NCBI GenBank assembly: GCA_965365465.1
Contig: CBDUBU010000212.1
Coordinates: forward strand, 1-7,148
Direction: 5' to 3'
Length of the DNA stretch: 7,148 nt
DNA from: CBDUBU01 sp965365465
GTDB taxonomy: Bacteria > Bacteroidota > Rhodothermia > Rhodothermales > DASSAV01
Below are positions 1-5,610 of the stretch, piece after piece (within the stretch, counting starts at the first letter, position 1; each line of letters starts with the position of its first letter). A model generated the notes under the pieces. That model did not search any database and was not told where the DNA came from. It was given only the letters and a program-made list of their open reading frames with translations. A program made the position numbers and the translations under genes.

Positions 1-43
1 CGACCCTCGCGAAACGCATCGAAGTTCGGCCTCGAAATTAGAT

Positions 44-56
44 AATGTAATACATT
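44..56. promoter_or_regulatory. 13-bp AT-rich palindrome in the left intergenic edge
   Basis: The arms AATGTA and TACATT surround one central A, a perfect dyad in an AT-rich patch (about 31-75) of an otherwise GC-rich window. It lies some 50 bp beyond the esterase stop codon, so it may be an operator or promoter for a gene outside the window. Bases 51-58 also read TACATTTG, which fits the Bacteroidota -7 pattern TAnnTTTG. The plus strand downstream, however, holds only the antisense of the esterase, so a promoter in that direction has no obvious gene. No gene is visible in bases 1-108. Confidence 0.25.
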
Positions 57-81
57 TGTGGAAGCAATCAACCTACCTGAT

Positions 82-101
82 GGAGGCGCTTTCCGCGCTC
101 C
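82..101 (-). terminator. Hairpin just after the esterase stop, possible transcription end
   Basis: Read on the minus strand, the sequence begins seven bases after the esterase TAG stop. GGAG pairs with CTCC, then after one bulged C, CGC pairs with GCG around a five-base GGAAA loop, giving a seven-pair GC-rich stem. There is no T-run right after it, so it does not meet the classic intrinsic-terminator pattern. It could instead stabilise the 3' end of the message. Confidence 0.3.
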
Positions 102-108
102 GTTGCCG

Positions 109-1704
109 CTACCTGTCGGGTTGTCCGGAGAGGTACGCTTCGTAGAACGCCCGGCGCGCCTCATCCGGCATCACGCGTGGTTCGATGCGCTTGCCCAGCG
201 CCATCAGGACCTGCCGTTCCCGGCTGTAGGGCGGCCACACGGGAAGGTCTGGCCCGTTGGGGTTGCCGGCAGCCGCGAAATTTACCCAGTAGGAAGACAT
301 CGCGTCTGCAAGCTCCCGATCCACCGCTTCCCAGGGCCGGTCCAGCAGGTCGAGGTTGTTGAATACATACGGGACCTCCGACGTGTGGAAGGCGCCGAAC
401 TCAGGATGCTCCGGCCACGGAATCGCTCTTTCGAAATAGTAGAGATAAGCGTCCGTCCGGGTCGTCCCGGCGCGTTCGGCAGCAAGCCGCGCCAGCGCAA
501 CGAGCGCCAGGTCCCGCAGGCCGGCCTGGTGCGCACGCATCGCCTCCTGATCCGTGTCCGCCGGATACAGTTTCAGGAACGTCTCGGCCTGCTCGCCATA
601 GCGCTCCTTCACCATTTCCCGAAACGCTGCGACCGTCATCCCGCCATAGCCTGGAAAAGCACTTCCTTCGTCGGCATTCATCCCGGTGAGCATCGGCGTG
701 TCGTTCTGTTCTCCGCGTGCATAGATGGCATGAACGGCGTCGGGCAGAAAGTAGCCGTCCACGATGGGAATGAAGCGGGTGGGCGGGCTGCCGGGCGGCA
801 GCGCGGCCAGCAGCGTATCCACCGGCAAGGCGCGAAGCTCCCGGATCGAACGAGCGCCTTTGCGCTGCGCGAAGGCAAGGCCCTCGGCTTCCGCCTCGGC
901 AAGGTTCCGGGACATCGAGCGCGTGGAGGTCAGGCCAAACGAGGCCAGCCCTCCCGGCCCGCTTTGCGCAATGGCGCGGTGAAACAGCCCCTTCGCCAGC
1001 GGCGAGGCAGTCAGCAGATAAACAGAGACCGCCCCCGCCGACTGCCCGGCGATGGTCACGTTATCGGGGTCGCCGCCGAAGGCCGCGATGTTCTCCCGGA
1101 TCCACTGCAAGGCCGCTGCCTGATCGAGCAGGCCGTAGTTGCCCGATGCGCCGTGCTCCGAGGCGGCAGTCAGTTCCGGATGCGCGAGAAAACCGAGCAC
1201 CCCGAGGCGGTAGTTGATCGTCGCCACAACCAGCCCTTTCCTTGCCAGTTGCTCACCGTCGTAAACCTGCACCGAGCCGGAGCCTTCGCCGAAGCCCCCG
1301 CCGTGGAGGTAAACCAGCACCGGGCGTTTCTCGTTCTCGGTGCGGGCCGCCGTCCAGATGTTGAGGTACAGGCAGTCTTCGTCGGCCTCATGCTGCACCA
1401 TGAACTCTCCCGTCCACGGGTTGCGGGATCGCGCAAGATTTTGCGGGCAGGCGGCTGCAAACTCCTTTGCAGATCGAACGCCTTCCCACCCTTCGGGCGG
1501 CTGCGGGGTCTGCCACCGGAGCGGGCCAACAGGGGCCGCCGCGTAGGGAATGCCCTTGTAGACGCTTACCGAACCCTCCGGCAGCCGGATGCCCGAAAGC
1601 ACGCCTTCCCGCACCCGCGCCTCCACCTGAGCCTGAACGGGCGGCGCCCACAGGCTTGCCAGCACGCCGATTGCAAGAACCCGGCAAACGATTCTCGTAT
1701 TCAT
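109..1704 (-). CDS. Secreted type-B carboxylesterase (alpha/beta hydrolase)
   Basis: This is a 531-residue serine esterase of the carboxylesterase/cholinesterase family, hydrolysing carboxylic esters of unknown identity outside the cytoplasm. Residues 1-25 form a signal peptide (basic start, hydrophobic core, probable cut at VQA|Q). The type-B signature EDCLYLNIW is at 109-117, the oxyanion-hole loop HGGGFGEGSG at 134-143, and the nucleophile Ser222 in GQSAG. Glu346 (NADEGSAF) and His440 (GAFHTSEVPYVF) complete the triad. Cys86 and Cys111 match the first disulfide of the family. Length is normal. The start at 1704 is chosen because it begins the signal peptide and has GGGGTG six bases upstream. 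The frame stays open to a TTG at 1797 overlapping the GH5 stop, but that would add 31 residues before the signal peptide. It lies 89 bp downstream of GH5, probably in the same transcript. Cholinesterase-like or feruloyl/acetyl esterase activity cannot be told apart here. Confidence 0.93.
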   Translation of the reverse strand: MNTRIVCRVLAIGVLASLWAPPVQAQVEARVREGVLSGIRLPEGSVSVYKGIPYAAAPVGPLRWQTPQPPEGWEGVRSAKEFAAACPQNLARSRNPWTGEFMVQHEADEDCLYLNIWTAARTENEKRPVLVYLHGGGFGEGSGSVQVYDGEQLARKGLVVATINYRLGVLGFLAHPELTAASEHGASGNYGLLDQAAALQWIRENIAAFGGDPDNVTIAGQSAGAVSVYLLTASPLAKGLFHRAIAQSGPGGLASFGLTSTRSMSRNLAEAEAEGLAFAQRKGARSIRELRALPVDTLLAALPPGSPPTRFIPIVDGYFLPDAVHAIYARGEQNDTPMLTGMNADEGSAFPGYGGMTVAAFREMVKERYGEQAETFLKLYPADTDQEAMRAHQAGLRDLALVALARLAAERAGTTRTDAYLYYFERAIPWPEHPEFGAFHTSEVPYVFNNLDLLDRPWEAVDRELADAMSSYWVNFAAAGNPNGPDLPVWPPYSRERQVLMALGKRIEPRVMPDEARRAFYEAYLSGQPDR

Positions 1705-1793
1705 TAGTCGCACCCCGGGAAAGATCATCTGGTGGGTAGAAGCGAACTGGAAAAGCCACGCTCTTTCAAGATCCAGCAAAGCCCGGCGGCTTG

Positions 1794-2876
1794 TCAATAC
1801 CGCTGAAGCAGGGCCAGCATCTTCCGGTCCAGCCGATGGCCCTGAAAGTCTTCATAGGCCACATCGTCACGGCCGCTGTCCAGGATGCCGAAGGGGCCGT
1901 GAAAATTCCACAGGGCCCAGCCCCACCCCACTTCCTTCCAGAGCGAAAGAAAGTCCTCCATGTACGCGAGCGTCACGTCGTGCGGGGTATGCTGGTAAAC
2001 CCCCCACTCGCCCACATGCACCTGCACGCCCTGTTCCACGAGCGGCATCCAGGGCGCTATGCGTTCCTGCCGGAGGCGTTCCCGGTCCCATACGTTGTTT
2101 TCGGAGAGCACGAGCGGCCACGTCGGGCGCTCCCAGCCCTCGCTGTTCACCCAGCTCGCCTTGTAGTGCGAGACCTGCATCGGGTCATACCCGCGCGTGC
2201 TCTGGACAAGTCCGAGGTCAACGACGCCCGGCAGGGGGTCGCGCCCCACGTTGATGCCGTCGGCAACGATGAGCCGGGCCGGATCTTCAGCCCGTATCGC
2301 TGCGACGAGGGCGCGCACCACCTCTTCGTATCCCGCCACCGGCATCACGGGCGGCTCGTTGATCAGGTCGAAGCTGAGATGCCGGCTCGGAATGCCGCGA
2401 TAGCGCCGGGCAAACATCTGCCAGTGATGGATCGCCGCCTGCCGGGCCGCCATGCGGTCAGCCTCCGGCCCCTCGAACAAGTCCATCGGCTCGCGGTCCC
2501 GCCCGTTGATGCAGTAGCCGGGAATGCGGTGCAGGTTGAGGTTCACATGAACGCTGTGCTTCTCACCGAACGCAACGGCCTCGTCGATCTCCTCGATGAT
2601 GCGTTCCTCGATCCTGTACCAGTCATCCGGACTGCTCCAGCACCAGTAGGAGAGCGGGAGCCGCGCGAAGTCGAAACCCCAGTCCGAGATCCACTGGAAG
2701 TCGGTTTCCCGGAAACGCGACTGGTTCCGGGGATCAAACTTGTTCGTCAGGTTAAAGCCGCGCCAGCGCGGGATGCGCGGCGCCGCCGCGCCGGGGCGGT
2801 TCAGGTGCGCGCAGGCGCTGCCGACCAGACCGGCTGCCGCTGCCGCCGCGCCCTGTACGAATTGTCGACGGTTCAT
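1794..2876 (-). CDS. GH5-type glycoside hydrolase, Tat-exported, possible lipoprotein
   Basis: This is a 360-residue (beta/alpha)8-barrel hydrolase of the GH5/cellulase superfamily, a retaining endo-glycosidase. Family marks in order: RLPLSYW at 72-78 (conserved Arg72), LHRIPGY at 115-121 (His116), LINEPP at 171-176 with acid/base Glu174, HY at 237-238, VGEWG at 288-292 with nucleophile Glu290, and WALWNF at 320-325 with the substrate-stacking Trp323. The N-terminus MNRRQFVQG, followed by an alanine-rich core, resembles a Tat signal. VGSAC at 18-22 is an imperfect lipobox (Gly at -3), so lipidation at Cys22 is possible but unsure. No SD precedes the ATG, only an A-rich AACAAAAACCC stretch as used in Bacteroidota. 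The substrate could be glucan, mannan or another beta-glycan; the subfamily is not assignable by eye. The next gene encodes a secreted esterase, which suggests a decorated plant or algal polysaccharide. This is inference. Confidence 0.9.
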   Translation of the reverse strand: MNRRQFVQGAAAAAAGLVGSACAHLNRPGAAAPRIPRWRGFNLTNKFDPRNQSRFRETDFQWISDWGFDFARLPLSYWCWSSPDDWYRIEERIIEEIDEAVAFGEKHSVHVNLNLHRIPGYCINGRDREPMDLFEGPEADRMAARQAAIHHWQMFARRYRGIPSRHLSFDLINEPPVMPVAGYEEVVRALVAAIRAEDPARLIVADGINVGRDPLPGVVDLGLVQSTRGYDPMQVSHYKASWVNSEGWERPTWPLVLSENNVWDRERLRQERIAPWMPLVEQGVQVHVGEWGVYQHTPHDVTLAYMEDFLSLWKEVGWGWALWNFHGPFGILDSGRDDVAYEDFQGHRLDRKMLALLQRY

Positions 2877-2878
2877 GG

Positions 2879-2915
2879 GTTTTTGTTCTTGCGCAAGAAA
2901 CTATCTGGAAACTAC
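2879..2915 (-). promoter_or_regulatory. Upstream element A of the GH5 gene, shared with the META-MliC gene
   Basis: Read on the minus strand, these 37 bp match 27 of 37 positions, without gaps, of a second copy at 6383-6419 upstream of the lipoprotein gene. The core (2908-2891) is CCAGATAGTTTCTTGCGC, against CCAGAGAGTTTCTTGCAC in the other copy. The element ends two bases before the GH5 ATG. A TTTCCA / 17 bp / GAACAA layout could be a weak -35/-10 pair, which would make the transcript nearly leaderless. TAGTTTC also occurs twice 11 bp apart within it. The function as a promoter or activator site is inferred from position, orientation and conservation. Confidence 0.5.
2886..2899. promoter_or_regulatory. 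Perfect 14-bp palindrome, possible operator of the GH5 gene
   Basis: TTCTTGCGCAAGAA is its own reverse complement and lies 9 bp upstream of the GH5 ATG, inside element A. A perfect dyad with a central CG is typical of LacI-family operators that control sugar-utilisation genes, which would suit a glycoside hydrolase. No such regulator gene is in the window. The second copy of the element keeps only one arm (TTCTTGC), so palindromic symmetry is specific to the GH5 gene. Confidence 0.4.
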
Positions 2916-2996
2916 TGGCGGGATGCCGATTCCTGTGTGGAAGCACCTTGCAGGTTGCGGCATGAACCGGCATTGGCCCGATGGGCGCCTCGAAGT

Positions 2997-3932
2997 TCAG
3001 TGGATTGCCTGCATAATAAACCGTTCCGGTAGAACAGGTGCAACTGCTTTCCGGATCGCTGTCGCGAAGGCTTTCACCAGATGTTTTTTGACGAGGATTT
3101 CTTCATACACCAGCCGAATCGTGCGTGCAGGGACCGGCTCTGTGAAGGCTCTTACGGACTCCGGCGCGTGGGAACCCTCGCCCTGCACCGCCAGCCACGG
3201 CAAAAGCGTCATTCCAAAACCTCGGTCAACCAGGCGCTGGAGTGTTTCCAGGTTTCCGCTCTCAAACTGCACGGCTTTCTGATCAGCCGATGCGGGGGCC
3301 TCGCCCTGAAGCAGTTGCAATGTCTGTTCCCGGAAGCAATGTCCCTCGCTCATGAGCCAGAGATCATCCAGGTGTAAATCTGCAGCCTGAATGGTTTTTC
3401 GCTTGTACAGGCGATGCCCCGGAGCGACATATCCCACGAACGGCTCCTCGAAAAGTGGTTCTTCGATAATCCCACTCGGCGAAGCCGGGCCGGCAATCAA
3501 GCCGGCATCCAGAAGATCGCGTCTGATCCGTTCGATGATCTGTTCCGCAAGGAGTTCTTCAAAGATGAGAGAGACGTTTGGATAGCGGCGCGAAAATGGC
3601 GCAATGACCAGCGGCAAGAGGTAGGGCGATATCGTGGAGAGAATGCCCACCCGAAGCTCGCCGGCCATCTCTCCCGTGGCCTCCTGCGTGATTTGATGGA
3701 GCCGTTTTACTTCCGTCATCACAGTACGCGCCTGAGAAATAACCTGCTTCCCGATCTTTGTTGGAGCAACCGGCCGTGCGGTGCGGTCGAAGAGAATGAC
3801 GCCTAGCTCCTCCTCTAGCTTCTGAATCTGCGTACTCAGCGAAGGCTGCGTTACGTGGCATGCCTCGGCAGCCAGGCGAAAGTGGCAATGCCTGTCGAGA
3901 GCCAGGATATAGGTGATTTGAAGCAGCGTCAT
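2997..3932 (-). CDS. oxyR: OxyR-type LysR-family peroxide-responsive regulator, single redox cysteine
   Basis: This is a 311-residue LysR-family transcription factor. The N-terminal winged helix-turn-helix covers about 1-62 and includes the OxyR-like stretch THVTQPSLSTQIQKLEEELG-type recognition helix (VTQPSLSTQIQKLEEELG at 27-44) and ILFDR at 46-50. The effector domain runs from about 90 to 300. GHCFREQ puts a cysteine at residue 199, the number of the peroxidatic cysteine in E. coli OxyR, and Thr100 is also kept. Position 208, the resolving cysteine in E. coli, is Leu; the only other cysteines are 16 and 25 in the DNA-binding domain. I chose the start at 3932 because MTLLQITYILALD aligns with OxyR N-termini. 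The frame is open to 4016, but those 28 residues are AT-rich promoter DNA with no family match. No SD is visible. It is divergent from the stress protein gene, suggesting shared control. The GH5 gene follows 120 bp downstream with its own element. Confidence 0.88.
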   Translation of the reverse strand: MTLLQITYILALDRHCHFRLAAEACHVTQPSLSTQIQKLEEELGVILFDRTARPVAPTKIGKQVISQARTVMTEVKRLHQITQEATGEMAGELRVGILSTISPYLLPLVIAPFSRRYPNVSLIFEELLAEQIIERIRRDLLDAGLIAGPASPSGIIEEPLFEEPFVGYVAPGHRLYKRKTIQAADLHLDDLWLMSEGHCFREQTLQLLQGEAPASADQKAVQFESGNLETLQRLVDRGFGMTLLPWLAVQGEGSHAPESVRAFTEPVPARTIRLVYEEILVKKHLVKAFATAIRKAVAPVLPERFIMQAIH

Positions 3933-4020
3933 GGCAGTACGTTGATAGGTTTTTCCAATGAAGCGATAACAATAAAAGATGAAACCAATAAAGGTGATAA
4001 ACGAATAAGATTTCAAGCGA

Positions 4021-4123
4021 AGCAGCCAGAAAAGTGCTGCTCCCCTCGGCGTTCGTAGACGCAGCGATGGACTTGTATTGCCCCTCCTGCGGAAGCGCTA
4101 GATTACAGCAGCCAGAGCCTGCT
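4021..4123. repeat. Two copies of a dyad-forming AGCAGCCAGA repeat
   Basis: AGCAGCCAGA occurs at 4021-4030 and again at 4107-4116, in the same orientation and 86 bp apart. Each copy starts a short inverted repeat: AGCAGC with GCTGCT (4021-4026 and 4036-4041), and AGCAG with CTGCT (4107-4111 and 4119-4123). They could be paired regulator sites in the divergent promoter or hairpins in the usp 5' leader. Chance is not excluded for 10 bp, but repetition of both the sequence and the dyad is notable. Confidence 0.4.
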
Positions 4124-4135
4124 TTGCATCATCAC

Positions 4136-4146
4136 AAGGAGAGAGG
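4136..4146 (+). promoter_or_regulatory. Strong ribosome-binding site of the universal stress protein gene
   Basis: AAGGAGAGAGG precedes the ATG at 4153, with GAGAGG ending six bases before it. It is by far the best SD sequence in the window and fixes this start. The GH5 and oxyR genes have none, so the usp-rnk message is probably translated strongly. Confidence 0.8.
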
Positions 4147-4152
4147 TAAGCC

Positions 4153-5151
4153 ATGAATGAGATCAAGCGGATGCTTATCCCTGTCGACTTCGGCAGAGGA
4201 GACCGGCAGACTCTTCGGCACGCGGTTGTGTCGGCAGATAGGCTGGGGGCAGAGCTTCATCTGCTACATGTGGTCACCGGGCCTCTCTCCAGAGATGGCG
4301 GCATGATGAGTTTTCCGGAGATGGAAGGAATCTGCGCTGGTATGTATTCGGAAGCCATGCGGTGTTACCGGGCCCTGCCGGAACCCAGGCAAGAAGGCGA
4401 TCTGTCCCTTCAATGTGCTGTCCGGCGGCATACTGAAGTTGCCCGGGCCATTCTGGAATATGCGGACAATCATCAGATTGATTTGATTGTGCTAGGCCCT
4501 TATGGATTTTCACAAGGCGGGCGTATCGTTGCGGGCAGGACGGCAGAGAAGGTGATGCGCCTGGCATCATGCGCCGTGCTAACGAGCGGCCTGCAAGGGT
4601 TGCATAGTCCAGAGTTGATCAGGCGCATCATGGCGCCTGTCGACTTCTCGTCGCAGGCAGCGCTTGCCCTGGAGCGGGCCAGGAAACTGGCGAAACAATT
4701 GCAGGCTCACCTGACGGTGCTGCACGTAGCCAAAACGACCCTTTTCCCTGGCAAACGCCCCGGCTCCGTAATTGTCGAGGCACAGAAGTCCCATGAAGTC
4801 TACACGGAGCTAGAGCGGTTCTACCGGAGCGCTAAGGGGCCGGACGTTCCGCACCTTTTCTCGGTGTTGCGTGGACATCCTGCAGATCGGATAGCCTGCT
4901 TCGCAGATCAACACCACATACACCTTATCGTTCAGGGTTCTCGTGGACGCTCCGGGATTGAATATGCGATGCTCGGCAGCGTAGCGGAGGCAGTCGTGCG
5001 GATGGCGCCCTGCCCGGTGCTGACGGTCAAGATACCTGCGAGAGCCTTTTTGCCTGATTTTAAAAGGAAACAGGAGCGAAGCAAACGTGAAGCGCCGTTT
5101 CGAGTGAGCGCGCTGCCAGAAAGAAACCTGAAAACTGAAGCAGTTCTATGA
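4153..5151 (+). CDS. Tandem-domain universal stress protein (UspA family)
   Basis: This 332-residue cytoplasmic protein is built of two UspA domains, at about 5-146 and 156-293. Each opens with a beta strand ending in an aspartate (LIPVDF, Asp12; MAPVDF, Asp164) and ends with a CAVLT or CPVLTVK strand. The second domain has the full ATP-binding pattern G-2X-G-9X-G-S (Gly262, Gly265, Gly275, Ser276). The first keeps the spacing (Gly115, Gly118, Gly128) but has Arg129 instead of Ser/Thr, so it may bind nucleotide poorly. A basic tail of about 40 residues follows domain 2, rich in Lys/Arg between 304 and 313, and is longer than usual for the family. Such proteins act in survival of starvation, oxidative or respiratory stress; the exact role is unknown. 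Its stop overlaps the rnk start, so the two are co-translated, and it is transcribed divergently from oxyR. Confidence 0.93.
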   Translation: MNEIKRMLIPVDFGRGDRQTLRHAVVSADRLGAELHLLHVVTGPLSRDGGMMSFPEMEGICAGMYSEAMRCYRALPEPRQEGDLSLQCAVRRHTEVARAILEYADNHQIDLIVLGPYGFSQGGRIVAGRTAEKVMRLASCAVLTSGLQGLHSPELIRRIMAPVDFSSQAALALERARKLAKQLQAHLTVLHVAKTTLFPGKRPGSVIVEAQKSHEVYTELERFYRSAKGPDVPHLFSVLRGHPADRIACFADQHHIHLIVQGSRGRSGIEYAMLGSVAEAVVRMAPCPVLTVKIPARAFLPDFKRKQERSKREAPFRVSALPERNLKTEAVL

Positions 5152-5564
5152 AAGACAAACCTATCTTCATTACGGATACCGACTTGCGCCGCCTCCGCAG
5201 GTTGCTCGAATCAAAGGGCAAGCTGGAGGGCCGAGACAAGCAGCATCTGAGAGATCTGAAAAACGAGTTGGACAGGGCCGCCGTCCTGCCCGGCAGCGAA
5301 ATCCCACACTATGTTCTCACGATGCATTCGAGGTTTCGGCTCAAGGATCTCGACACAGGGGATGTGGGCGAGTACACGCTGGTCTATCCCGGTGAGGCAG
5401 ACATAAGTCGGGGCAAGCTGTCGGTGCTAGCGCCCATCGGAACCGCGCTCCTCGGATATCAGGAACTGGATACGGTTGAGTGGCGCGTTCCGGCGGGCCT
5501 CAAGCGCTTTCAGATCGAGCAGATTCTGTATCAGCCGGAGGCTTCGGAGCAGCCGGCATGGTGA
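5148..5564 (+). CDS. rnk: Rnk-type nucleoside diphosphate kinase regulator, GreA/GreB C-terminal fold
   Basis: This 138-residue protein matches E. coli Rnk in length and wording. Residues 1-46 are a short charged helical arm (LRRLRRLLESKGKL, then LRDLKNELDRA). Residues 50-131 form the FKBP-like GreA/GreB C-terminal domain, with TMHSRFRLKDLDTGD, YTLVYPGEAD, KLSVLAPIGTALLGY and ending in LYQPEAS. Rnk binds RNA polymerase near the secondary channel like the Gre factors, but its arm is too short to carry the acidic cleavage tip, and none is seen here. In E. coli and Pseudomonas it affects nucleoside diphosphate kinase levels. The ATG lies inside the usp stop (ATGA, 5148-5151), a hallmark of translational coupling, so a tight functional tie to the stress protein is likely. 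It converges with the lipoprotein gene after 46 bp, where no clear terminator could be drawn. Confidence 0.9.
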   Translation: MKDKPIFITDTDLRRLRRLLESKGKLEGRDKQHLRDLKNELDRAAVLPGSEIPHYVLTMHSRFRLKDLDTGDVGEYTLVYPGEADISRGKLSVLAPIGTALLGYQELDTVEWRVPAGLKRFQIEQILYQPEASEQPAW

Positions 5565-5610
5565 TGATTGCAGAGGAAGTCCATGGCGGGCGCCCTGCAT
5601 TTTCGCACAT

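Larger units (their letters stand above)
3933..4152. promoter_or_regulatory. Divergent control region between oxyR and the universal stress protein gene
   Basis: This 220-bp stretch holds no gene. The oxyR side (about 3943-4015) is AT-rich and probably carries its promoter; TTGAAA with CTTTAT 17 bp further on the minus strand is one candidate, at low confidence. The usp side is GC-rich and contains two related dyads (entered separately) and a strong ribosome-binding site. A LysR regulator commonly binds in such a divergent region to control both itself and its neighbour. No clean OxyR box (ATAG/CTAT tetrads) could be picked out. Confidence 0.55.

Noticed and set aside
51..58. TACATTTG as a Bacteroidota -7 promoter box on the plus strand
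   Set aside because: It fits TAnnTTTG, but no convincing TTTG lies at the right distance upstream and no plus-strand gene follows.
58..1707. A 549-codon open frame on the plus strand
   Set aside because: It is the antisense of the esterase. The peptide is Arg/Pro/Gly-rich with no domain, and it is open only because of GC-rich codon use on the other strand.
1791..3032. A 413-codon open frame on the plus strand
   Set aside because: It is the antisense of the GH5 gene, which has all its catalytic residues. The mirror peptide has no recognisable motif.
3933..4016. A 28-residue N-terminal extension of the OxyR-type protein
   Set aside because: It is AT-rich promoter-like DNA giving an aromatic, hydrophobic peptide absent from the family. 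The residue numbering of Thr100 and Cys199 agrees with E. coli only if the start is at 3932.
3970..4017. Apparent 16-bp tandem repeat (CAATAAA at 3970 and 3986, a weaker copy at 4002)
   Set aside because: Only the first seven bases agree well and the DNA is A-rich, so low complexity explains it.
5557..5610. A bidirectional terminator between rnk and the lipoprotein gene
   Set aside because: CATGG/CCATG and the GGGCGCCC palindrome give only short or loopless stems, with at most a four-base T-run, so no terminator could be supported.
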